From the NCBI GenBank assembly GCA_963795935.1, contig CAWCJO010000015.1, forward strand, positions 124,001 to 188,000: 64,000 nucleotides of DNA, read 5' to 3'. The position numbers and the translations under genes are program-made. Shown in pieces: positions 1 through 8,333 of this stretch (positions are counted from its first letter, which is position 1; every line of letters begins with the position of its first letter). Source of the stretch: JAICMB01 sp963795935 (GTDB lineage Bacteria > Acidobacteriota > Terriglobia > Bryobacterales > Bryobacteraceae). Below the pieces are notes generated by a model. The model did not search any database, had not been told where the DNA came from, and worked only from the letters and a program-made list of their open reading frames with translations.

Positions 1-1329
1 GCCGGCCATCCCGAAAATTCCCGCGCCGGCGAGGCTTACGGGCGAGCCTTCGAATACGACAAGGCGTTCAACGAGGTTGCGGGAGCCGAAGCGGTATTCG
101 AAAAATGGGCCGCGTTCGATCCACTCAACCCGAATCCGCCGCTCGCCATGGCGGAGTTCTACGTCGCCCGGAAGACCGCCCTCGATCATGCGGTAAAACT
201 GCTAGACACGGCGGCCGCGCTTTATTTAGAGAGCCAGGCGCCATCTTCGCATCGCCATTTCCGGCTGCAACCGGGCAGACTGGAATTTCTTCGCGGCCAA
301 GCCCACCGGATGCTCAAGGACCTGCCCGCCGCTCGCGCCGATCTCGAGGCCGCTGCAAAAGCCGCGCCCGGCGATCCCGATATCCCTTGGACGCTGGGCC
401 AGGTTTGCGAAGAAATGGGCGACAATACACATGCGCTTGAGGCCTACCTGTCCGCTGCCAGCGCGCCCTACCAGGAGAGTCCGGCGCCGCGCGAGGCGTA
501 CGAGCGCCTTTTCATCGCGCAGGGGATGGGAAGCGAGCAAGATGCCGGCCGAAGGCTCCTCGCGGAGGTCGCCGCTCGTATCCGCCGCGCTGCCGCCGAA
601 TACACGCCCATCGCCATGACCCGTCCGGCGCCCGAGTTTGCATTTACGGATCTTGCAGGCAGGCGATTCGACAACCGGGCGGCGCAGGGCAAGCCGGCCA
701 TCCTGACGTTCTGGGCTATTTGGTGCGCCCCCTGCATCGCGGAACTGCCCGCCCTCGAGAAGTTCCAGCAACAGCACCCCGGCGCGAACCTGCTGGCGGT
801 GGAGATCGGACACCAGCCGGGAGAGGTCAAAGCGTTTCTGGCGGCCCATAATCTGAAGACGTTGCATGTTGCCGAAACGGCCGATTGGCCGCGGGAGTTC
901 GGCGCCGCCGCGATACCCCTGGCCATCGTGATGGACCGCTTCGGGCAGATCCAGTTCATCACGCCGGCCAACTTGCCGATGTGGACGCCATTCTTGGCAA
1001 GGATTTGCGCGCCCTACCCGCCAACTAAGGAAAAAAACTTAGTCCTGCCTCTAAAGCCGGGCCAGTACCGAGCCGATAGGAGGTCTAGGGTACCTGCAAA
1101 GGAGGTATGGAATGACCAAACAAGGGGGCCTGGCGCTATTCGCCGAATCGCTCTTCGAATACGTGGAGGATCTGGTCACGGCAAGTCCGAAGGAATCGTT
1201 CACGAAGATAGACATACTGGTGTTGTTGAACGCGGTGAAGCACGATCCGGACTTACGGGCGATGCTCGCGGCCGAGGATGCGCGGGCGTCTTCGCGCGCG
1301 TAAGAATCCGCACCCCTACAATGGGTTGA
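1..1329 (+). CDS. TPR plus thioredoxin-like (TlpA/redoxin) protein, 5' partial
   Basis: The frame is open from the left edge, so the N-terminus lies outside the window. The first part reads as TPR-like helices (repeated small-residue/Ala-rich pairs such as AHRMLKDLPAARADLEAAAK). It is followed by a thioredoxin fold with the redox motif WCAPC encoded at 721-735 and the usual FWAIW lead-in. The likely role is a thiol-disulfide oxidoreductase or redox sensor outside the cytoplasm. After about 1020 the protein stops looking like a thioredoxin. The last ~85 codons overlap a separate 63-codon ORF with a strong ribosome binding site, so the real C-terminus may be near 1028, with a missed frameshift, and the tail may be read-through in another frame. 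Family assignment is fair; the 3' end is uncertain. Confidence 0.7.
   Translation, partial: AGHPENSRAGEAYGRAFEYDKAFNEVAGAEAVFEKWAAFDPLNPNPPLAMAEFYVARKTALDHAVKLLDTAAALYLESQAPSSHRHFRLQPGRLEFLRGQAHRMLKDLPAARADLEAAAKAAPGDPDIPWTLGQVCEEMGDNTHALEAYLSAASAPYQESPAPREAYERLFIAQGMGSEQDAGRRLLAEVAARIRRAAAEYTPIAMTRPAPEFAFTDLAGRRFDNRAAQGKPAILTFWAIWCAPCIAELPALEKFQQQHPGANLLAVEIGHQPGEVKAFLAAHNLKTLHVAETADWPREFGAAAIPLAIVMDRFGQIQFITPANLPMWTPFLARICAPYPPTKEKNLVLPLKPGQYRADRRSRVPAKEVWNDQTRGPGAIRRIALRIRGGSGHGKSEGIVHEDRHTGVVERGEARSGLTGDARGRGCAGVFARVRIRTPTMG
1098..1106 (+). promoter_or_regulatory. Near-perfect Shine-Dalgarno AAAGGAGGT
   Basis: AAAGGAGGT ends 5 bases before the ATG at 1112. It is the best match to the anti-SD sequence seen in this window, and it supports translation of the small ORF although that ORF lies inside the tail of the upstream reading frame. 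Confidence 0.75.
1112..1303 (+). CDS. Small acidic hypothetical protein (63 aa)
   Basis: This 63-residue ORF starts MTKQGGLALFAESLFEY and is rich in Asp and Glu, with predicted helical stretches (YVEDLVTA, KIDILVLLNAVKH). There is no signal peptide and no membrane segment. The start is set by an excellent AAAGGAGGT 5 bases upstream. It lies in a different frame from the long upstream ORF that overlaps it. The amidase starts 28 bases downstream on the same strand, so the two may be cotranscribed. I do not recognise the family. The SD and its natural amino-acid mix favour it over the overlapping frame. Confidence 0.6.
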   Translation: MTKQGGLALFAESLFEYVEDLVTASPKESFTKIDILVLLNAVKHDPDLRAMLAAEDARASSRA

Positions 1330-1331
1330 GG

Positions 1332-2748
1332 ATGCCCCACCACCTCACCCTCGCTCGCATGCGCGAGGAAATCCGCTCGCGCCGCCTTTCGCCGGTCGAA
1401 CTAGTCGAAGCGCACCTGCGCCAAATCGACGAACAGAACCCGAAACTGAATGCCTTCGTCCGAACATTTGGGTCCGACGCAATGGATGCAGCCAAGCGCG
1501 CCGAGCAGTCCCTTTCGCGCGAGGGCAATGGGCCGCTCCATGGGATTCCCGTCACCATCAAAGACAGCTTCGATATGGAGGGTCAGCCCACCACTTGCGG
1601 CAGCCGCTTCTTCGCCAATCTCCGCGCCGGGCGGACGGCCACCTCGGTTGCCCGCTTGCAGGCCGCGGGCGCCATCCCGCTCGGCAAAACCAACTGCCCC
1701 GAGTTTCTCTCCAATTACGAAACGGACAACTTCGTCGTCGGCCGCACCAACAATCCCTGGGATGTGGAACGCACGCCGGGCGGCTCGAGCGGAGGCGAAG
1801 CGGCCGCGATTTCGGCGTTCTGTTCAGCCGGCGGAATCGGCAGCGACGGCGGCGGTTCGATCCGGGTTCCGGCCCATTTCTGCGGAATCGCGGGATTGAA
1901 ACCCACGCCGGGCCGCGTCTCCGCGTTCGGCCACCTGCCCGAAATCAACCACCCCGCAGGCCTGCTTGGCGTGACCGGTCCGATGGCGCGCACGGCCGAG
2001 GACGTTCGCATTTTGTTTGAGGTTCTGGCGGGCTACGATTCGCAAGACCCGTTCTCCGCGCCCGTGCCGCTGCGGCAGCCGGATCTCGCGGGTTTGCGAA
2101 TCGGCTATATGCCGCGGTTCTATGAGGTGCCCGTTCAAGCCGCCATTGCGCGCGCGCTTGAAGCGGCCGCCGCGTGCTTGCGCGACCTCGGCTTTACGGT
2201 CGAGCCTTTCGAACCCAAAGGCCTGGAGCGCGCTCCCAACCTATGGTGGTTCTTCTTCGGAGCGTTGCCGGCGCGCATCACTCAAGCGCTCATCGAAGGA
2301 CGCGAAGAGCAGGCGCATTGGACCGGTACGGAATTCCTGAAGCGCGCACTCGAAGAGCCCGAGCCGACTTCGAAAAACGTCCTCGAGAACCTCGCCGTGC
2401 GCGACAAAATGCGCGCCGCTCTCCTGCGCGAAATGCGTGAAATTCCCGTGATTCTGCTGCCCGTGTGCGGCACAACGGCGTTCCGTCACCGCCAGCGCCG
2501 CTACCATACGGCCGGCAAAGACATCGGCCTGTTCGAAGCCATGATGCCGTCGACTCTCTTCAATCTTTTGGGAATGCCCGGCATGACCATACCCTTCGGC
2601 CAGGACGAGGAGGGAATGCCCGTGGGCGTTCAACTGGCCGGCGCCCTTCGAGGAGGAACTGCTGCTGGAACTGGCGGTTCGCATGGAAGAGGCGCGGGGG
2701 CCGTTCCCGGGTCCCCCTCTAGCCGCTCCGCTGGCGGGGATGCGTTAG
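1332..2748 (+). CDS. Amidase (amidase signature family), interrupted by a frameshift near 2640
   Basis: The amidase signature enzyme is clear: catalytic Lys in VTIKDSFDMEG, the cis-Ser loop TPGGSSGGEAA, the nucleophile Ser region GSDGGGSIRVP, then GLKPTPGRVS. It hydrolyses an amide bond; the substrate cannot be read from sequence. The frame breaks at about 2640. The expected C-terminus (APFEEELLLELAVRMEE, ending LAGMR) is present in the next frame and ends with TAG at 2746-2748. Without this correction the gene reads through into the downstream STAS gene and gives a false 617-residue fusion. Start chosen at ATG 1332 (MPHHLTLARM). The restored length of about 470 residues is normal for the family. 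Confidence 0.85.
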
Positions 2749-2768
2749 CGCTGCTAGACTGGCATTCG

Positions 2769-3131
2769 ATGGCTTGCACGGCGAAGGTGCGGGAGGCGGG
2801 CGGAGTCGCAATCGTGGACCTCAGCGGCCGATTTACGCTGGGCGATGCGGCGGGCGTCATCCGGAGTTGCATCGCCAACCTTGTCAACGAAGGGCGGATC
2901 AACATCCTGCTCAATCTTGCCGATGTCACGCACATGGACAGCGCCGCCGGTCTGGGAGAGCTGATCGGAAGCTACCAGCTTGTGAAGAAAGCGGGAGGCG
3001 ATCTGAAGCTTCTGAACGCGCGCAAGAGTGTGGCCGACGTCCTCCGGATTACTCGTCTCGATACCGTCTTCAGGCTTTACGGCGACGAGAACGAGGCCAT
3101 CGCCAGCTTTCACGAATCGGCCCCCGCGTGA
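2769..3131 (+). CDS. STAS-domain anti-sigma factor antagonist-like protein
   Basis: A 120-residue single STAS domain of the SpoIIAA/RsbV type. Features are a beta start (VAIVDLSGRFTLGD), the loop DVTHMDSAAGLGEL holding the serine that is the usual phosphorylation site in this family, and a C-terminal ADVLRITRLDTVFRLYGDENEAIASF helix region. It would act in a partner-switching cascade with an anti-sigma kinase, but no such kinase is adjacent. Starting at ATG 2769 gives a complete domain, 20 bases after the corrected amidase stop. The raw frame joins it to the amidase only because of the upstream frameshift. Confidence 0.85.
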   Translation: MACTAKVREAGGVAIVDLSGRFTLGDAAGVIRSCIANLVNEGRINILLNLADVTHMDSAAGLGELIGSYQLVKKAGGDLKLLNARKSVADVLRITRLDTVFRLYGDENEAIASFHESAPA

Positions 3132-3200
3132 GCGGGATAGCAGTTATTGCGGCTTCCGTTAAAGCGCATACGATTTTAAGCGGACGCTCACTCGAAGCCC

Positions 3201-4883
3201 TTATTTCAGCCCGGCCAACTCCGCCGTGGCTTGCGGAGACTCGGGGTTCTCGCGCAGCTCCGCCTCCATCTCGCGCCGCGCTCCCGCAAGATCGCCTTTG
3301 GCTTTCAGGATCTCCCCCAACGCGAGGTGGTATTCGCGGAAATCGTCGGCGGGCCGGCCTTGGATGGCGGCGCGCGCGGCCGCCTCGGCCCGATCGAGAT
3401 TGCCCAGCTTCAATTGGGTGAAGGCGTAATAGAGCAGCGATTTGGAGTTGTTGAGGTGAACGCCGCGTTCGAGATACGGCAGGGCTTCCCTGTACATGCC
3501 GAGCTCGTAATAGCAGCGGCCTACCGAATACCAACCTTCGGGACGGTCGGGCCGCAGCGCGGTCACGCGCTTAAAGTACGGAATGGCCTCGGCCGCGAGG
3601 TGGTTCAATAACAGGGCCGTTCCCATGCCTTGCGCCACGACTTCACTGTCCGGCGCGGTTTGGTTTGCGCGCGTAAACAGCGCCAGGCTGCTGGACCAGT
3701 AGTGCGATTGTCGAACGGAGCCGTAGGCCAGCACGGCGGCGATGACGATCGCGATTGCGGCCTGCCCGGCGGTTCGCATGCGCAGACCACGAATGCCATA
3801 TGCGACCAGGATCGCGAACGGGACGCAGATGAAGTACAGGTAGCGATCGTGCACGGCCTCGCTGCGCGTAAAAAGCCGGATATCCAGGACCGGGAGGATC
3901 GGAAAAACCAGCCATACGGCGCAGAAGGCGACGAGTTTGGAATTGCGCGCCGCCGTGAGCAGCAGGGCGGCGATAAGGGCCAGCGCCAGGACGGGCATTC
4001 CGAAGTTATGGAAGCTCGCGCGGCTTACGACCGGCTGCGTGTAGGCCGGGCTGAGGCCGAAGGGCCAAACCAGGTGTCCGGCGTAGAAGGTGAGAAGCGA
4101 TGGAAGGGTGAGCAGGAGTTGGCGCTTCGAAAACGGAGTCGCAACAGTGGCAAAACCATGGAGCACCTCATAGCGGGCGGACAGATAGATGGCGATCGCG
4201 GCGGCGAACGGAAGCAAGCGGCGCAAGGTTCGCCGGTCGTGGCGGAACAGGAGCTCGTAGGCGGCGAGAATGGCCGGGAATACGATGGCGGTTTCTTTTT
4301 CGAACATGGCCAGGGCGAACAGCGCGATGGAGGCGATAAGCCAGCGGAAGCTCGTTTCGAGATATGCGAGAAAGGAGCCCAGCAGGAACACGGTCATGAG
4401 CGGATCGGTGATGCCCGAAATCCACGCGACGCTCTCGAGATGTGTGGGATGCAGACCGAAGATCAAGGCGGCGATAGCGCCGGCCCATTCGTCGCCCGTG
4501 AGCCGCCGCGCAACGAAGAATACCAGCACCGTCGCGGCCAGATGCACCAAAACGGTGGTGAAATGCCACCAGGCCGGGTCGGGACCAAAGAGCTTGTTAT
4601 TGACAAGCAGCCAGAGCACGAAGATCGGCCGGTAATAGGAATAGCCTGCCGCCTGGGTGGCCTTGCCGCTCCAGTCGCTGGAGGTGAAGTAGGAGGGAAT
4701 CTGGCTCCAGGATTGGATGCGGGTTGTTTCCTGGATCTGACCGTAATCGTCGTACACGAACTCAAATCCGAGCGTGTTGGCGTAAACGGCGGCGCAAATC
4801 AATGCCGCGGCGAGCGGCAGCAACCACTGCGGAAAACTTGAGGTGGGGCGCGGCGTCGCAATTCTGTTTGTCGCCGGCGCCAT
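3201..4883 (-). CDS. Polytopic membrane glycosyltransferase-like protein with C-terminal TPRs
   Basis: About 560 residues. After a short cytoplasmic leader the first membrane helix (LLPLAAALICAAVYANTLG) is followed by FEFVYDDYGQI, resembling the acidic loop of GT-C/PMT-type glycosyltransferases. Many hydrophobic helices follow, then TPR repeats at the C-terminus (EGWYSVGRCYYELGMYREAL and onwards). This TMTC-like layout is common in acidobacteria. It would transfer a lipid-linked sugar outside the membrane, which is inference. Start chosen at ATG 4883 (MAPATNRIATP); the longer frame to 4979 would cross the divergent promoter region and the E1 start. The E1 gene is divergent. Confidence 0.75.
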   Translation of the reverse strand: MAPATNRIATPRPTSSFPQWLLPLAAALICAAVYANTLGFEFVYDDYGQIQETTRIQSWSQIPSYFTSSDWSGKATQAAGYSYYRPIFVLWLLVNNKLFGPDPAWWHFTTVLVHLAATVLVFFVARRLTGDEWAGAIAALIFGLHPTHLESVAWISGITDPLMTVFLLGSFLAYLETSFRWLIASIALFALAMFEKETAIVFPAILAAYELLFRHDRRTLRRLLPFAAAIAIYLSARYEVLHGFATVATPFSKRQLLLTLPSLLTFYAGHLVWPFGLSPAYTQPVVSRASFHNFGMPVLALALIAALLLTAARNSKLVAFCAVWLVFPILPVLDIRLFTRSEAVHDRYLYFICVPFAILVAYGIRGLRMRTAGQAAIAIVIAAVLAYGSVRQSHYWSSSLALFTRANQTAPDSEVVAQGMGTALLLNHLAAEAIPYFKRVTALRPDRPEGWYSVGRCYYELGMYREALPYLERGVHLNNSKSLLYYAFTQLKLGNLDRAEAAARAAIQGRPADDFREYHLALGEILKAKGDLAGARREMEAELRENPESPQATAELAGLK

Positions 4884-4923
4884 CGCACGCCAGTATAGCG
4901 AAACGGTTGCCTTATCGAGATCC

Positions 4924-4937
4924 TTAACGTTCGTTAA
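4924..4937. promoter_or_regulatory. Inverted repeat TTAACG-TT-CGTTAA between divergent genes
   Basis: A perfect palindrome with 6-bp arms and a 2-bp centre sits in the 82-bp gap between the glycosyltransferase-like gene and the E1 gene, about 29 bases before the E1 ATG. This is typical placement for an operator acting on one or both divergent promoters. The binding factor is unknown and none is encoded next to it. Confidence 0.45.
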
Positions 4938-4965
4938 ACTAAGGACGGGACGTTCCCTGAACATT

Positions 4966-7077
4966 ATGCCGACCAGCATTCTTCCCGCGCTCGCAGAAAA
5001 AGCGCAGCGCTCGAGCGGGCCCGCGGTCCCAAGCCATGACGATCTGATTCGGGCTTATCGCGCGATGTACATGTCGCGGCGGCTGGACGATCGCGAAATC
5101 CTGTTGAAGCGCCAGAACCGGATTTATTTCCAGATCAGCGGGGCCGGGCACGAGGCCGTGCAGGCGGCCGCGGGCTTGGTTTTCCAGGCCGGCCACGACT
5201 GGTTCCATCCCTATTATCGCGATCGCGCGCTGTGCCTGATGCTGGGCATGACGGCGGAGGACATGCTGCTCGGCGCGGTGGGAGCGGCGGCGGATCCGTC
5301 TTCGGGCGGGCGCCAGATGCCCTCCCACTGGAGCGCGCCGAAGCTGCATATCGTGACGGGATCGTCGCCCACCGGAACGCAGTGGCTGCACGGGGTGGGG
5401 TGTGCGCACGCTAGCCGCTACGTGAATCCGCGATCGGACGAGGTGACTCTGATCTGCGGCGGCGAAGGCTCGACGAGTGAGGGCGAATTCTGGGAGGCCG
5501 TGAACGCGGCGTGCCTGGAGCGGCTGCCGGCGGTGTTTCTAGTCGAAGATAACGGCTTCGCCATATCGGTGCCCATCGAGCGCCAGACGGCCGGCGGAAA
5601 CATCAGCGCCGTTCTCAGCGGTATCGCATCGCTCGCGCGGTTCGAGGTGGACGGCACGGATTTCATGGCATCCTACCGGGCGTTGCGGGATGCCGCGGCG
5701 CATTGTCGCGAGGGAAAAGGTCCGGCGCTGGTGCACGCCACGGTGACGCGGCCCTATTCGCACTCGCTATCGGACGACGAGAAGCTTTATAAGACCAAGG
5801 CGGAGCGGGCGGAAGAGGAAGCGCGCGATCCGGTCGTCAAGTTTCCGCAATGGCTGATCGAGGAAGGCGTTCTGGACCGGCACGCGGTGCAGTTGATGGC
5901 GCACGAGGTGGATCGGGAGATCCAGGACGTGACGGACCGCGTGTTGCGGGCCGCGCCGCCCGCGAAAGGGTCGGCCATGGAGTACCTCTATTCCGACCGT
6001 ATCGACCCCTGCGGGGCCGATTTCGACGCGCAGCCGCGGTTCGAGGGCGATCCGCGCACCATGGTGGACGAGATCAACGCGACGCTGCACGAGGAGATGC
6101 GGCGCGATGCCACGATCGTGGTATTCGGCGAGGATGTGGCCGATTGCAGCCGCGAACAAAATTTGTGCGAAGTGAAGGGCAAGGGCGGCGTTTTCAAGGC
6201 CACGCATGGGCTACAGACGGAGTTTGGAAGCGCGCGCTGCTTCAACACCCCTCTGGCGGAAGCGGCGATTATCGGGCGCGCGATCGGGATGGCGGAGCGC
6301 GGCTTGAAACCGGCGCCGGAGATCCAGTTTTTCGATTACATCTGGCCGGCGATGATGCAGATTCGCGATGAGCTGGCGACGATACGATGGCGCTCCAACA
6401 ACGGCTTCAGCGCGCCGATGGTGATTCGCGTGGCCATCGGAGGATATTTGAACGGCGGCGCCATTTACCACAGCCAATGCGGCGAATCGTTGTTCACGCA
6501 CATTCCGGGTCTGCGGGTGGTGATGCCGTCGAACGCTCTGGACGCCTGCGGATTGCTGCGCACCGCGCTGCGCTCCGACGACCCGGTGCTCTTTCTCGAG
6601 CACAAGAAACTCTATCGCGAGCCGTACAACCGCTCACCGCATCCGGGGCCGGATTATACGATCCCGTTCGGAAAGGCGAAGGTAGTGAAAGCGGGGCAGC
6701 AGCTCACTATCGTGACGTACGGCGCCTTGGTTCAGAAATCGCTGCAGGCGGCATTGCAAGTGGAGCAGCGGAATCCGAACGCGAGCATCGAAATCATCGA
6801 CCTGCGCAGCCTGGCGCCCTACGATTGGGAGGCGATTCAGGCTTCAGTCAAGAAGACCAGCCGCGTCATCGTCGCCTATGAGGACACTCTGTCGTGGGGC
6901 TACGGCGCCGAGATCGCGGCCCGCGTCGGGAGCGAGCTGTTCGAGCATCTCGACGCGCCGGTGAAGCGCGTTGCGGCGCTCGATACATGGGTCGGGTACA
7001 ACCCGCGGATGGAAGCGGAGATTCTGCCTCAGGTGGAAGATCTGGTGCGCGAATCCGAGGCGCTGCTGGCCTGGTAG
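4966..7077 (+). CDS. 2-oxoacid dehydrogenase E1, alpha and beta subunits fused
   Basis: 703 residues. The N-terminal half is the E1-alpha thiamine-diphosphate domain (GAGHEAVQAAAGLVF; TPP loop GGEGSTSEGEFWEAVNAA with VEDNGFAISVP). The C-terminal half from about residue 365 is the E1-beta transketolase-like domain (TPLAEAAIIGRAIGMA, IQFFDYIWPAMMQI) plus the C-terminal domain (QQLTIVTYGALVQKS). It decarboxylates a 2-oxoacid and acylates the lipoyl group of E2; the layout is nearer branched-chain/acetoin-type E1 than the PDH AceE type. No E2 or E3 is in the window. ATG 4966 chosen because it sits after the palindromic promoter region. Its 3' end overlaps glcF convergently by 49 bp. Confidence 0.9.
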   Translation: MPTSILPALAEKAQRSSGPAVPSHDDLIRAYRAMYMSRRLDDREILLKRQNRIYFQISGAGHEAVQAAAGLVFQAGHDWFHPYYRDRALCLMLGMTAEDMLLGAVGAAADPSSGGRQMPSHWSAPKLHIVTGSSPTGTQWLHGVGCAHASRYVNPRSDEVTLICGGEGSTSEGEFWEAVNAACLERLPAVFLVEDNGFAISVPIERQTAGGNISAVLSGIASLARFEVDGTDFMASYRALRDAAAHCREGKGPALVHATVTRPYSHSLSDDEKLYKTKAERAEEEARDPVVKFPQWLIEEGVLDRHAVQLMAHEVDREIQDVTDRVLRAAPPAKGSAMEYLYSDRIDPCGADFDAQPRFEGDPRTMVDEINATLHEEMRRDATIVVFGEDVADCSREQNLCEVKGKGGVFKATHGLQTEFGSARCFNTPLAEAAIIGRAIGMAERGLKPAPEIQFFDYIWPAMMQIRDELATIRWRSNNGFSAPMVIRVAIGGYLNGGAIYHSQCGESLFTHIPGLRVVMPSNALDACGLLRTALRSDDPVLFLEHKKLYREPYNRSPHPGPDYTIPFGKAKVVKAGQQLTIVTYGALVQKSLQAALQVEQRNPNASIEIIDLRSLAPYDWEAIQASVKKTSRVIVAYEDTLSWGYGAEIAARVGSELFEHLDAPVKRVAALDTWVGYNPRMEAEILPQVEDLVRESEALLAW

Positions 7078-8333
7078 GCTTCGTCGAGCAGCTCGACTAC
7101 ATGGGCGACCCGCGCCGAGCCGCCGAACTTTCGCACTCCCGCCTCGAGTTGCAGCATGCAGCCCGGGTTCGCGGTCGTAATCGCATTCGCGTGAACAGAG
7201 CGGACGCACTCCATCTTTTTCTCGAGCAGCGACATCGACATGTCCGTGTGCAGGACGTTGTAGATTCCGGCGCTGCCGCAGCAGATGTCGGACTGCGGGA
7301 GCTCTTTGAAACTTAGGCCGGGAATGGCGCGGAGGAGTTGGCGTGGAGCCTCGCGGACCTTCTGGCCGTGCAGGAGATGGCAAGAATCCTGATAGGTGAC
7401 GGTGAGGGGAAGCGCGGCCATGTCCCGGTTCAGGTCGATGGAGGCGAGGAACTCGGTCACGTCCTTGATGAGCCCCGAGAATTGGCGGGCTTTGGCGGCG
7501 TATAGCGGGTCGTCGTGGAGAAGCTCGCCGTACTCCTTCAGCGTCGAACCGCAGCCGGCGGCGTTGGTGATAATGGCATCGTAGCCGTTGGCTGGCATGG
7601 CATCGAGCAGAGCATCGATATTTTTGCGCGCGAGTTCGCGGGCCTTATCGCGCAGGCCGGAGTGTACGTGCAGGGCTCCGCAGCAGGTCTGCGCGGCGGG
7701 AATGGAAACGGAACAGCCGTTCTTGCGGAGGACGCGAAGGGTCGCTTCATTCAAACGCGCGAAGGCGATGTTGGCGATGCAACCGCCGAGCAGAGCGACG
7801 CGATAGCGGCGGTGGAGTCTCGGCCGGGAGAGTTTTTCCGTAGTAGCGATAAAAGAAAGGCGGCTGCGGGGCGGGCGCGAGATCTTCGAGTTCGGCAAAG
7901 CGCCCAGGGACAAGGCCGCTGGCGCGCGCCAATTTGCGAAGGCCGAGTTTTTGGTATGCGGAAAGCGCGGCTCCGGCGGCCCGCAAAGCCGTTCGCGACG
8001 GGAGCAGATGGTTGAAGACGAGGCCGCGGAGCAGGCGGACATGCCAAGGGCGGCGTATGGCGTCTTCTATTTCGGCGCGGGCGGCTTCGATGAGGCGTCC
8101 GTAGGGAACGCCGGAAGGGCAGGCGCTCTCGCAGGCGCGGCAGGCCAGGCACAGGTCCATGTGTTCGAGGTAGGAATCGTCGATGGCGAGAGGCGCCGGT
8201 CTGAAACCTGCGCCATTTGGTAGATGCGGCCGCGCGGGGAATCCATTTCGACGCCGAGCTCACGGTAGGTCGGACAAGCGTTGAGGCACAGGCCGCAATG
8301 GACGCAGCGGTCGAGATCTTCAGAGGCGGGCAT
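7029..8333 (-). CDS. glcF: Glycolate oxidase iron-sulfur subunit, two frameshifts
   Basis: GlcF-type electron-transfer subunit. Two 4Fe-4S motifs come first (CVHCGLCLNACPTY; CLACRACESACPSGV), then two CCG domains (AAQTCCGALHVHSG, DSCHLLHGQK, SDICCGSAGIY). The pieces lie in three frames: MPASEDLDRC to RIYQMAQV, then APLAIDDSYLEHMDLC to GKTLPAETP, then RRYRVALLGGCIANIAF to the end. The breaks are near 8200 and 7812. All family motifs are present in order, so the gene is probably intact in the organism. It overlaps the end of glcE by 14 bp, so the two are coupled. It would pass electrons from glycolate (or lactate) oxidation to the quinone pool. Confidence 0.85.

Noticed and set aside
1024..1043. 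Transcription terminator at ACTAAG-GAAAAAAA-CTTAGT
   Set aside because: The stem is AT-rich with 6 bp, there is no U tract after it, and it lies within an open reading frame.
2600..2750. Programmed ribosomal frameshifting
   Set aside because: Checked as an explanation for this and the other breaks. No slippery heptamer with a downstream structure recurs, and breaks occur at random points in unrelated genes.
3630..4841. 403-codon open frame antisense to the membrane glycosyltransferase
   Set aside because: Product is highly charged and Gly-rich with no domain, opposite a clear multi-helix membrane protein.
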